A stretch of DNA of 9,482 nucleotides, taken from positions 1 to 9,482 of the forward strand of contig JBOGJI010000256.1 of the NCBI GenBank assembly GCA_050747865.1. Reading direction: 5' to 3'. The translations under genes were made by a program, and so were the position numbers. Numbering within the stretch: the first letter of the stretch is position 1; the number at the start of each line of letters is the position of its first letter. Of this stretch, positions 1-8,623 are shown one piece after another. Source of the stretch: JBOGJI01 sp050747865 (GTDB taxonomy: Bacteria; Acidobacteriota; Thermoanaerobaculia; Multivoradales; JAHEKO01). The notes under the pieces are model-generated. The model made no database searches, had not been told where the DNA came from, and worked only from the letters and a program-made list of their open reading frames with translations.

Positions 1-47
1 AGCATGACCCCGACGAGGGGGGCCGGCAACACCTTGACGATCTGCAT
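1..47 (-). CDS. N-terminal stub of a leftward gene, product unknown
   Basis: Only the first 15 codons lie in the window, and the rest runs off the left edge. The reading is MQIVKVLPAPLVGVM, which is short and hydrophobic with one early lysine. That would fit a first membrane segment or signal anchor, but it is too short to name a family. The start is chosen because ATG (47-45) is preceded by AGGTGG at 58-53 with a 5-nt spacer, a near-consensus Shine-Dalgarno. The gene would be divergent from the DHH fusion gene, sharing the 138-nt region 48-185. I saw no convincing promoter for it there. It could be a chance ORF. Confidence 0.4.
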   Translation of the reverse strand, partial: MQIVKVLPAPLVGVM

Positions 48-173
48 GGAAGCCACCTGCCGCGACCGCGACTCAGGACGCGGCTGCCCTATGATGTCTT
101 GCATACGACCGAGAAGCCCCTGGCGCGCGACCCATGGGAGATTCATTCACAGGCTCTTAGCCCGCGCCGTCCG

Positions 174-179
174 TAGAAT
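174..179 (+). promoter_or_regulatory. Possible -10 element placing transcription start at the GTG of the DHH fusion gene
   Basis: TAGAAT matches the TATAAT consensus at 5 of 6 positions and fits the TANNNT form. It ends 6 nt before the GTG at 186, so a normal start point would fall on or next to the start codon. No purine-rich Shine-Dalgarno lies at the usual distance upstream (only GGCGGG). Both facts suggest a leaderless transcript. No recognisable -35 hexamer occurs 16-18 nt upstream, which leaves the call tentative. Confidence 0.4.
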
Positions 180-185
180 GGCGGG

Positions 186-2897
186 GTGGAGGCGCCGCGG
201 GAGCTGATTGTCACGCATCTTGGGGCGGATTTCGACGCCGTCGGCTCGATGCTGGCGGCGCGCCGGATGCACCCCGGAGCTCGGCTCTTCTTTCCCGGGT
301 CGAAGGAGGAGTCGGTGCGGCGGCTGCTGGAGGAGGAGGGGATCGAGCTGCCCGAGGTGCGGCGGCGGGACGTCGTGCCGGAAGCGCTCGAGCGGATCAT
401 CCTGTGCGACATCCGGCAGTGCGGCCGCATCGGCGTGGTGGCCGAGTGGCTGGCGGAGCGGCAGGGTCTGCCGGTTGTCGTCTACGACCATCACACCGAG
501 GGCGACGACGATGTGGCCGCCGGGGAAGGAGTCGTCGACCCGTCGGTCGGCGCCACCTCGACGCTGATGGTCGAGGAGCTCAAGCGTCGCGGGATCGCCC
601 CCGAGGCGCTGGAACGCGACCTGCTCCTCGCCGGCATCTACGAAGACACCGGTTCGTTGGCCTACGACACCACGACGCCGCGCGACATGGCGGCGGCCGC
701 ACATCTGCTCGGGCTCGGCGCCGACCTGGCTCTGGTGCGCCGGCACGCGGTGCGCAGCCTCGACCGGGAGCATCTCGAGATCCTGCACGCCATGGTCCGC
801 GACCTCGAGGTGCAGCGGCTGCGCGGCCACCGCATCGGGATCGTCGACCTGGAGCTGGGCCGCTACGTCGAGGAGCTGGCGCCGCTGGTCAGCCGTTGCC
901 AGGAGATCCTCGACCTCGACGCCGTCTTCGCCCTGTTCGGCGAGGGCGAGCGGGTCAGCCTCATCGCCCGCGGCAGGGTACAGGGATGTGACCTCGGGGA
1001 CATCCTCGCCGCTGTCTCGGACGGCGGCGGGCACGCCACGGCAGCGGCCGGCAGTCTCCGCGGGGTAGCCGTCCTGGAGGCACGCGAGCGCCTGCTGAGC
1101 CACCTGGAGGCGGTGCTGCCGGCGCGCGGCACGGCGCGCGAGCTGATGGTCAAGCCCGTGGCCACGGTTGCCTCCGGGCTCGACGTCGCGGCGGCCAAGA
1201 CGGAGCTCAACCGACTGCGCATCAACGCCGCGCCGGTCGTCGGCGAGGGAGGCCGGGTCGTCGGGGTGACCACGCGCCAGCAACTGGACGCGGCGCTGGC
1301 CCACGAGATGGGTCACCGGCCGGTCACCGACGTCATGGAGGCGGAGCTCGCCTGGGAAGTGCCCGACGCGCCAGCCGAGCGGGTGGCGCGGCGGATGCTT
1401 GAAGAGCGCCAGCGGTTGATCCTCGTGGGCGACGTCGCGGCGGGACAGGCGGAGGGTGTGGTCAGCCGCATGTCCGTGTTGCGCTACCTGGCTGCCGAGC
1501 CCGCTCCGGGACCGGAGGTCTCGGCGCACCGGCAGACCGAGATCAAGCGCCGGCGCGCGGGCATCGTGGAGCTCCTCGACGGCCTCGTCGAGCCGCTGCG
1601 GCGATCGATCCGCATCGTTCGCGAGGTGGCGCAGCAGACCAGGACGCCGGTCTACCTCGTCGGCGGGCTGGTGCGCGACCTCCACCTGGGACGCGACAAC
1701 CGCGACCTGGACATCGTCGTCGAGGGGGACGGCCCGGCCTTCGCCCGCCGGCTGGCCGAGAGGATCGGTGGCAGGGTGCGCGTGCACGAGCCGTTCATGA
1801 CCGCGGTGGTGATCGACGCCGAGGGCCGGCACATCGACGTGGCGACCGCCCGCAGTGAGTTCTACCGGGCGCCAGCGGCGCTGCCCGAGGTGCAGACCAG
1901 CGCCCTGCGCCAGGACCTCTACCGGCGCGACTTCACCATCAACACGCTCGCCATCCGCCTCGGTCCCGAGCCGCGCCCCGAGCTGATCGACTACTTCGGC
2001 GGGTTGCGCGACATCGAGCGCCGCACCCTGCGCGTGCTGCACAGCCTGTCGTTCATCGACGACCCGACCCGCGCCCTGCGCGCCGTGCGGCTGGAAGCCC
2101 GCCTCGGCTTCACCCTGGCGGACGAGACCGAGCGCTTGCTGCTCGTCGCCCTCGAAGAGGGCGTGTTCGGCCGCCTCTCCGGCTCTCGCCTGCGCGACGA
2201 GGTCCGCCGCCTGCTCGCCAATGCGAGCACCGCGCTGCGGGCGCTCGACCGGCTGCACGAGCTGGGCGTGCTCGGCGTCCTCCACCCCGACCTGGCGCGG
2301 AACGAGGAGTGGAGGGAGCGCCTGCGAGCCGCAAGAGCGGCTCTCGAATGGGCCGAGCTCGAAGGCCTGGAGCTGAAATCGCTCGCCGAGTGGCGCCTGC
2401 TCCTCCTCGCGCTGACCTGGGACCTGGGGCCGGCCGAGATGCAGGAGCTGACCCGTCGCTGGGCGCTGGGACGCGACGACGCGCAAGCCCTGACCTCCCA
2501 GCGCCGGCGGCTCCGCGAGGCGCTACGCAGACTCCAGGACGACACGCCGCCAAGCCAGGTGGCGGCGCTGCTCGGCGAGCTGGCCGACGACCTGCTGCTC
2601 CTGGCGATGGCGCTCACCGGCGGCGCCGCGCGCGAGCGCGTCCGGCGCTTTCTCGAACAGGACCGCTTCCTCGAGCTCACCATCACGGGAGAAGATCTCC
2701 TGCAACGAGGTGTGCGCGAAGGGCCGGCCGTCGGGACGGCCCTGGAGGCCACCCGGGCCGCCCGGCTGGACGGCCGGATCACCCCAGACGAGGAGCTCGA
2801 GTTCGCCCTCCATGAGGCACGAGAATGGCTAGCCAGGCACGCCGAGGCCGCAGCGGGCTCCGCATCGCCGGCGGCGCCTGGCGCGGTCGAGCGCTGA
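186..2897 (+). CDS. DHH phosphoesterase / CBS pair / tRNA nucleotidyltransferase-poly(A) polymerase fusion
   Basis: This 903-residue cytoplasmic protein is predicted to act on RNA 3' ends. The DHH domain (about 6-200) shows H11, D15 and D17 in GADFDAVGS, D75 in ILCDIRQ, the DHH triad 101-103 and D154 in YEDTGSL, all metal-ligand motifs of the NrnA/RecJ superfamily. A DHHA1 domain follows, with GGGH at 280-283. Two CBS domains (about 317-373 and 378-436) normally bind adenine nucleotides. The class II nucleotidyltransferase head starts at 488: GG at 493-494, RD at 497-498, catalytic D507 and D509 in RDLDI, RRDFTIN at 580-586 and DDPTRALRAVR at 625-635, then a helical tRNA-binding body to about 880. 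The GTG start leaves ten residues before H11, as expected for the family. This architecture is known and often annotated as an A-adding tRNA nucleotidyltransferase. Whether it adds A, CC or CCA, and what the DHH part hydrolyses, cannot be read from sequence. Its 3' end overlaps rsmD. Confidence 0.93.
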   Translation: MEAPRELIVTHLGADFDAVGSMLAARRMHPGARLFFPGSKEESVRRLLEEEGIELPEVRRRDVVPEALERIILCDIRQCGRIGVVAEWLAERQGLPVVVYDHHTEGDDDVAAGEGVVDPSVGATSTLMVEELKRRGIAPEALERDLLLAGIYEDTGSLAYDTTTPRDMAAAAHLLGLGADLALVRRHAVRSLDREHLEILHAMVRDLEVQRLRGHRIGIVDLELGRYVEELAPLVSRCQEILDLDAVFALFGEGERVSLIARGRVQGCDLGDILAAVSDGGGHATAAAGSLRGVAVLEARERLLSHLEAVLPARGTARELMVKPVATVASGLDVAAAKTELNRLRINAAPVVGEGGRVVGVTTRQQLDAALAHEMGHRPVTDVMEAELAWEVPDAPAERVARRMLEERQRLILVGDVAAGQAEGVVSRMSVLRYLAAEPAPGPEVSAHRQTEIKRRRAGIVELLDGLVEPLRRSIRIVREVAQQTRTPVYLVGGLVRDLHLGRDNRDLDIVVEGDGPAFARRLAERIGGRVRVHEPFMTAVVIDAEGRHIDVATARSEFYRAPAALPEVQTSALRQDLYRRDFTINTLAIRLGPEPRPELIDYFGGLRDIERRTLRVLHSLSFIDDPTRALRAVRLEARLGFTLADETERLLLVALEEGVFGRLSGSRLRDEVRRLLANASTALRALDRLHELGVLGVLHPDLARNEEWRERLRAARAALEWAELEGLELKSLAEWRLLLLALTWDLGPAEMQELTRRWALGRDDAQALTSQRRRLREALRRLQDDTPPSQVAALLGELADDLLLLAMALTGGAARERVRRFLEQDRFLELTITGEDLLQRGVREGPAVGTALEATRAARLDGRITPDEELEFALHEAREWLARHAEAAAGSASPAAPGAVER
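2814..2817 (+). promoter_or_regulatory. Shine-Dalgarno that sets the rsmD start inside the upstream gene
   Basis: GAGG lies 7 nt before ATG 2825-2827, an ideal spacing, and sits within the coding sequence of the DHH fusion gene. It supports the early rsmD start. No other ATG, GTG or TTG occurs in that frame before the conserved first strand of the methyltransferase (LRIAGG), so the overlap seems genuine. Confidence 0.6.
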
Positions 2898-3451
2898 CCT
2901 CGGCGCCCGGCGCGCGGCCGACCGAGCAGCGCGTGCGCGAGGCCCTGTACTCGATCTGGGCCGACGCCGTGCCCGGAGCGCGCGTCCTGGATCTCTACTG
3001 CGGCGCGGCCGCCGTCGCCCTCGAAGCCCTGTCCCGCGGCGCCCACGAGGCCGTCGCCGTCGACACCGACCCCAGGGCCCTGCGCGCCGTCGCCGCGAAC
3101 CGAGACGCCCTCGGAGCCGACACCCTGATTGCCCTCCGGCTGTCCCTACCGGACCAGCTTCAGCAACTCGCGGGAGCACACGAGCCCTTCGACCTCGTAT
3201 TCGCCGACCCCCCCTACGAGCTCCGTGACTACGAAGCCCTCCTGATCGCGGCCGCCCCGCTCGTCCGACCCGACGGCGAGCTGACACTGGAGCACGCGGC
3301 CGCTACTCCGACCCCCGAGGCCGCCGGACCCCTGATCCGCATCGATCGCCGCACCTACGGCGGCAGCTCCATCAGCCGCTACCGCCATCCCTCTCAGACG
3401 CCCGCGGGTGGGGGGCGCAGGCCACAGGGGCGCGCCAACGCGAGCTGGTAA
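2825..3451 (+). CDS. rsmD: RsmD-family 16S rRNA (guanine966-N2)-methyltransferase
   Basis: This 208-residue protein is predicted to transfer a methyl group from S-adenosylmethionine to N2 of G966 in 16S rRNA of the small subunit. Family marks, in order: first strand LRIAGGAWRGR (12-22), RPTEQRVREALYSIW (31-45), SAM-binding motif I VLDLYCGAAAVALEALSRGA (54-73), acidic D80 in AVDTDP, catalytic motif IV VFADPPY (125-131) and a C-terminal YGGSSISRY (178-186). Motif I is odd: relatives usually read DLFAGSGALGLEALSRGA, but here Gly62 and Gly65 are both Ala. The last 20 residues are a basic Gly/Pro/Arg-rich tail without recognisable function. The first 73 nt overlap the end of the fusion gene in another frame, implying translational coupling. 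Many bacteria have coaD next to rsmD; here pncB follows instead. Family assignment is firm. Activity is less certain because of the loop changes. Confidence 0.88.
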   Translation: MASQARRGRSGLRIAGGAWRGRALTSAPGARPTEQRVREALYSIWADAVPGARVLDLYCGAAAVALEALSRGAHEAVAVDTDPRALRAVAANRDALGADTLIALRLSLPDQLQQLAGAHEPFDLVFADPPYELRDYEALLIAAAPLVRPDGELTLEHAAATPTPEAAGPLIRIDRRTYGGSSISRYRHPSQTPAGGGRRPQGRANASW

Positions 3452-3464
3452 TACTCACGGCACG

Positions 3465-3470
3465 TATAAT
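3465..3470 (+). promoter_or_regulatory. Possible -10 element upstream of pncB
   Basis: A perfect TATAAT lies in the 30-nt gap between rsmD and pncB, conspicuous in such GC-rich DNA. It ends 11 nt before ATG 3482, so a start point 6-8 nt downstream would leave a leader of only about 4-6 nt. A GAGGG at 3472-3476, 5 nt before the ATG, could serve as Shine-Dalgarno on a read-through transcript from rsmD but would be mostly absent from the short one. No clear -35 hexamer was found at 16-18 nt spacing. pncB may thus have its own promoter as well as operon transcription. Confidence 0.45.
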
Positions 3471-3481
3471 CGAGGGCAACG

Positions 3482-4867
3482 ATGCGGGAACCGTCTCGTC
3501 TCGATCCGCTGACCTTAGAGGAAGGCGACCTCGCCTTCGCCACCGACCTCTACCAGCTCACCATGGCCGCGGTATACCACCGCCGCGCCCCTGAACGCCG
3601 CGGCAGCTTCGAGCTCTTCGTCCGCAGCCTGCCGCGCGACCGGAACTTCCTGGTCTTCGCCGGCCTCGAGCAGGCGCTGGCCGCGCTCAGGCAGCTCGCG
3701 TTCGGCGACGAGCAGATCGCCTACCTGCGCTCGCTGCAGCCGTTCCAGGGCGTAACAGACAGCTTCTTCGACGCGCTCTGCGCCTTCCGCTTCCGCGGCA
3801 ACGTGACCGCCATGCCAGAGGGGACCATCTTCTTCCCCGAGGAGCCCGTCCTGCGCGTCACCGGCTCCCTGCTCGAAGCCCAGATAGTCGAGACCCTCCT
3901 GCTGTCGACCGTCAACTTCCAGACCATGGTTGCCAGCAAGGCGGCGCGCGTGCGCCTGGCGGCGGAGGGGATCGGCCTGGCGGAGTTCGGCGGCCGCCGT
4001 GCTCACGGCCCCCAGGCGGCCACCTGGGTGGCCCGCGCGGCCTACCTGGCCGGCTTCGATTCGACCTCGAACGTCCTCGCCGGGCAGCGCCTGGGGATCC
4101 CGGTCACCGGCACCATGGCGCACAGCTTCATCCTCGCCTTCGAGTCGGAGAGCGAGGCGTTCCGCAACTACGTGGAGACCTTCCCGCAGCACACCACCTT
4201 CCTCGTCGACACCTACGATTCCCTCGACGGCGTACGCCATGCCCTCGAGCTGGGAGTGCCGTTCGCCGCCGTGCGCCTCGACAGCGGCGACCTGGCGGCT
4301 CTCTCGCGGGCCGTCCGCGAGCTGCTCGACGAGGCAGGCCGCCGGGACGTGAAGGTGTTCGCCTCCGGCGACCTCAACGAGCGAAAGATCGCCCGTCTGC
4401 GCGCCGAGCGGGTGCCGATCGACGCCTTCGGCGTCGGCACCCAGCTCGCCACCTCGGCCGACGCGCCCTACGTCGGCGGCATCTACAAGCTGGTCGACGT
4501 TGAGGTGAACGGCGAAGTCGTGCCGCGCCAGAAGCTCTCCGCCGGCAAGCGCACCTGGCCGGGCAAGAAACAGGTCTACCGCCTGACGGTCGACGGCCGC
4601 ATGGCCGGCGACCGCATCACGCTCGCCGACGACGAGCCGGCGGGCGGCGAGGAGCCGCTGCTCGAGCCGGTCATGGTGGAGGGCCGCCTGCTCGTCCACC
4701 CGACGCTCGAGACCGCCCGCGAACGCTGCCGCACCCAGCTCGACGCCCTTCCCGAGCCCCTGCGACGATTGGAGTCGGCCATCCATCCCTACCCCGTGGA
4801 GCGCGACCCCGGCCTCGAGCGAGCCGCTGCCGAGATCGGCACCGTCGTGCCGACTCGCGTCGGTTAG
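3482..4867 (+). CDS. pncB: Nicotinate phosphoribosyltransferase
   Basis: This 461-residue cytoplasmic enzyme joins nicotinate and phosphoribosyl pyrophosphate, with ATP hydrolysis, to give nicotinate mononucleotide (EC 6.3.4.21), the first step of NAD salvage by the Preiss-Handler pathway. Recognisable motifs: TDLYQLTM (21-28), EFGGRRAHGPQAA (168-180), GTMAHSF (210-216) with His214 at the position expected for the phosphorylated histidine, LVDTYD (241-246), RLDSGDL (265-271), VFASGDLNE (292-300), DAFGVGTQL (314-322) and KLSAGKRTWPGKKQVYR (351-367). Length and motif order fit a complete family member, and no key residue appears missing. The ATG at 3482 is chosen for the GAGGG 5 nt upstream and because the conserved TDLYQLTM follows 20 residues later. 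It follows rsmD by 30 nt and converges on rex, a sensor of the NADH/NAD+ ratio. Confidence 0.96.
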   Translation: MREPSRLDPLTLEEGDLAFATDLYQLTMAAVYHRRAPERRGSFELFVRSLPRDRNFLVFAGLEQALAALRQLAFGDEQIAYLRSLQPFQGVTDSFFDALCAFRFRGNVTAMPEGTIFFPEEPVLRVTGSLLEAQIVETLLLSTVNFQTMVASKAARVRLAAEGIGLAEFGGRRAHGPQAATWVARAAYLAGFDSTSNVLAGQRLGIPVTGTMAHSFILAFESESEAFRNYVETFPQHTTFLVDTYDSLDGVRHALELGVPFAAVRLDSGDLAALSRAVRELLDEAGRRDVKVFASGDLNERKIARLRAERVPIDAFGVGTQLATSADAPYVGGIYKLVDVEVNGEVVPRQKLSAGKRTWPGKKQVYRLTVDGRMAGDRITLADDEPAGGEEPLLEPVMVEGRLLVHPTLETARERCRTQLDALPEPLRRLESAIHPYPVERDPGLERAAAEIGTVVPTRVG

Positions 4868-4874
4868 CGTCACC

Positions 4875-4898
4875 CTAGTGTTGTGTCTCCAACACTAG
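4875..4898. terminator. Hairpin between convergent pncB and rex, likely bidirectional terminator
   Basis: CTAGTGTTG (4875-4883) and CAACACTAG (4890-4898) form a perfect 9-bp stem around the 6-nt loop TGTCTC. It starts 8 nt after the pncB stop codon, and the rex stop TAG (4897-4895) lies inside one arm, so it could end transcripts from both sides. Neither side has a clear run of T, so intrinsic termination by the usual mechanism is not assured. An RNA-stabilising 3' stem, or a structure slowing polymerase before Rho action, is the alternative. Confidence 0.6.
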
Positions 4899-5551
4899 CG
4901 GGTCGAGCGCCGTGAGCCGCGCTCCGTGTGGAGCAGGAAGTAGCCGAGCTCTTCGAGGCTGATGCGCAGGTCGACGTGGAGGGTGCGGACTCCGGGGCGT
5001 TCGGGAAGGCGCGCGGGCGCGAAGTTGAGGATGGAGCGGATGCCGGCCGCCACCAGCGCCGCGGCGTTCGCCGCCGCCGCGTCGGCCGGGACGGCGAGGA
5101 TCCCGATCTCGGCTGTCGAGCGCTCGACCAGACGCGGCAGCGCCTCGGGGGGCTCGACGACGAGGTCGCCGACACGGCGTCCGATCTTCTTGGGGTCGGA
5201 ATCGACGGCGCCGACGAAGCGGAAGCTCGACGAGTTGAAGCCGGGGTGGTGGAGCAGCGCCCGGCCCAGGTTGCCGACGCCGACGAGCACCATGTGGCGG
5301 CAGCTGTCGAGGCCGAGGAGCGAACGCAGGCGCTCTTCCAGGTGGTCGACGCGATACCCGACCCCGCGGATGCCGAACTCGCCGAACTGCGCGAGATCCT
5401 TGCGGATCTGGGTGGGGGAGAGGTGGAAGCGGCGGGCCAGCTCGTGCGAGGAGATCTCCGTCACGCCCTTTTCCTGCAGGCGCTGGAGCGAGCGCAGATA
5501 GACCGACAGGCGATGGAGCGTCAACGAGGAGACGTCGCTGGGCCGGCTCAC
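4895..5551 (-). CDS. rex: Redox-sensing transcriptional repressor Rex
   Basis: This 218-residue cytoplasmic DNA-binding protein is predicted to sense the NADH/NAD+ ratio and leave its operators when NADH rises. A winged-helix domain occupies about residues 8-75, with the family's DNA-reading segment SPTQIRKDLAQFGEFG (45-60) and wing RGVGY (62-66). A Rossmann domain follows, with GVGNLG (91-96) as the GxGxxG dinucleotide loop and AVDSDP (115-120) at the end of its second strand. NFAPARLP (176-183) and the C-terminal helix SLEELGYFLL (198-207), which swaps between subunits in known Rex dimers, complete the fold. The GTG at 5551 is preferred over a further upstream ATG-equivalent at 5656, because that would add 35 low-complexity residues overlapping nuoN. 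GTG also follows AGAGGG at 9 nt. rex is the last gene visible of the nuoLMN-rex run, suggesting cotranscription. Its operators are not visible here. Confidence 0.95.
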   Translation of the reverse strand: MSRPSDVSSLTLHRLSVYLRSLQRLQEKGVTEISSHELARRFHLSPTQIRKDLAQFGEFGIRGVGYRVDHLEERLRSLLGLDSCRHMVLVGVGNLGRALLHHPGFNSSSFRFVGAVDSDPKKIGRRVGDLVVEPPEALPRLVERSTAEIGILAVPADAAAANAAALVAAGIRSILNFAPARLPERPGVRTLHVDLRISLEELGYFLLHTERGSRRSTR

Positions 5552-5560
5552 TGTGCGGGG

Positions 5561-5566
5561 CCCTCT
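5561..5566 (-). promoter_or_regulatory. rex Shine-Dalgarno overlapping the nuoN stop codon
   Basis: Reading leftward, AGAGGG (5566-5561) shares its first two bases with the nuoN stop TAG (5567-5565). It lies 9 nt before the rex GTG. A ribosome ending nuoN would cover this site, so rex translation may be coupled to nuoN. This site decides the rex start. Confidence 0.5.
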
Positions 5567-7006
5567 AGCCGGGGACGGCGGCGAGCAGCCAGGCGAGCAG
5601 CCGGGTCGGCCAGAGGCCGAGCAAGAGGGTGGCGAGCGCGGCCACGACTGCTGCAACGCGGCCGGCGACGTCGAGCCGCAGGCCCTCGGGGGCGCGCTCC
5701 TCGGCCTTCATGTAGAGGGTGTAGACGACGCGCAGGTAGTAGTAGACGCCGAGCAGGCTGGTCACGACGCCGACGAGGACCAGCCCCAGGTGCCCGGTCT
5801 CCACCGCCTGCAGGAAGACCAGGTATTTGCCGATGAAGCCGAAGGTCGGCGGGATGCCGCCGAGCGAGACCATGCAGACGGTGAGGCAGGCGCCGAGCAG
5901 GGGGAAGCGGTACCCCCAGCCGGACAGCTCGGAGATCAGATGCTGCTCGCCCGGCCGCCGGTAGAGCACGGCGACGATGGCGAAGGCGCCGGCGTTCATC
6001 AGCGCGTAGGCCAGCAGGTAGACGAGAACGGCCCGCCACGAGGCGTCGTTCAGCGTCACCAGCGGGATGAGCAGGTAGCCCATGTGGGCGATCCCCGAGT
6101 AGGCCAGCATGCGCTTGATGTCGCGCTGCACCAGGGCGAGCAGATTGCCGACCAGCATCGAGGCGACGGCGAGGGCGGCGATCAGGCTGCTCCAGTCCGG
6201 CCCTCCCGCGGTCACCGTCGTGACCTCGACGACCCGCAGGAGCACGATCGCGCTAGCAGCCTTGGGGGCGACGGAGAGGAAGGCGACGAACGGGGTCGGC
6301 GCCCCCTGGTAGGCGTCCGGCGCCCAGGCGTGGAACGGCACCAGGCTCATCTTGAAGCCGAAGCCGGCAACCAGCAGGGCGAGGCCCAGCCAGACGGGCC
6401 AGGCGAGGCCGCTGGCCGCCATGCCGCCGGCGATGCCGGCCAGCTCGGTGGTGCCAGTGGCGCCGTAGACCAGGGCGACGCCGTAGAGGATGAAAGCGCT
6501 GGCGAACGCCCCCATGAGGAAATACTTGAGCGCCGCCTCGGTGGCAATGGCGAGTCGCCGGTGGAAGCCGGCGAGGCTGTAGAGGCAGATCGACAGCAGC
6601 TCCAGGGCGAGGAAGATGGTGAGCAGCTCGCGCGCCCGCGCCATCAAGGTGAGGCCGACGACGCACCAGAGGAACAGGGCGTGGTACTCGCCGGTGAGAA
6701 TGCCCTCGTGCTTCAGGTAACCGTGGGCGGCCAGCAACGAGATGACCGCGGTCAACAGGACGATCTGGGTCGCCGCCCAGGTCACCGGGGTCGCCTCGAT
6801 GAGACCGTGGAAGCTGGCGCTGGCGCCGCCGAAGCCGGGCGCGGTCCACGCCGCGCCGGCCAGCGCCAGCAGCGTCAGCGGCGTCGCCAGGGCCTTCCAG
6901 CGCGGCAGGAAGGCGTCGAGGAGCAGCACCAGGATCCCGAAGCCGGTGAGCACCAGCTCCGGAGCGAGCGAAGCCAGGTCGGCACGGCTGATCGCCATCG
7001 GGAGAT

Positions 7007-7010
<4 letters not shown>
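5565..7010 (-). CDS. nuoN: NADH-quinone oxidoreductase subunit N
   Basis: This 481-residue inner-membrane protein is one of three antiporter-like subunits of complex I that couple electron transfer from NADH to quinone with proton pumping. Hydrophobic segments fill most of it, consistent with the family's 14 helices. The functional charged residues are all present: Glu137 in ALELLSICLY (TM5), Lys220 in GFGFKMSLVPFHAW (TM7), Lys250 in SVAPKAAS (TM8) and Lys395 in GFIGKYLVFL (TM12), at nearly the same numbers as in E. coli NuoN. APDAYQGAPTP (230-240) is a family signature. The ATG (7010-7008) overlaps the nuoM stop as ATGA, indicating translational coupling. Length is normal and no damage is seen. 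Confidence 0.97.

Positions 7011-8619
<1,609 letters not shown>

Positions 8620-8623
<4 letters not shown>

Noticed and set aside
48..185. Divergent promoter, operator or small RNA in the 138-nt region between the left stub and the fusion gene
   Set aside because: Apart from TAGAAT at 174, I found no paired -35/-10, no strong inverted repeat and no conserved RNA pattern.
4..207. 67-codon plus-strand open frame at the left edge, including an ATG at 178 giving a short peptide
   Set aside because: There is no Shine-Dalgarno, no recognisable protein, and an Arg-rich composition typical of random GC-rich frames.
147..2486. Very long open frame (about 779 codons) on the minus strand opposite the DHH fusion gene
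   Set aside because: High third-position GC removes antisense stop codons. The product is rich in Q, H, R, A and G with no recognisable motif, while the plus strand shows full domain signatures.
3515..4873. Minus-strand open frame of about 452 codons opposite pncB
   Set aside because: pncB motifs are complete on the plus strand. The antisense product has no domain and is explained by codon bias.
4875..4898. Palindrome as a Rex operator
   Set aside because: It lacks the TTGTGAA/TTCACAA half-sites in the required arrangement and lies at gene ends, not at a promoter.
4895..5656. Longer rex beginning at 5656
   Set aside because: It adds 35 Pro/Ser/Gly/Cys-rich residues overlapping nuoN. Rex proteins start shortly before the LTLHRLSVYL-type helix, as the GTG at 5551 gives.
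4928..5836. Plus-strand open frame of about 302 codons opposite rex
   Set aside because: It is a shadow of rex. Its C-terminal part is Arg/Ala/Gly low complexity.
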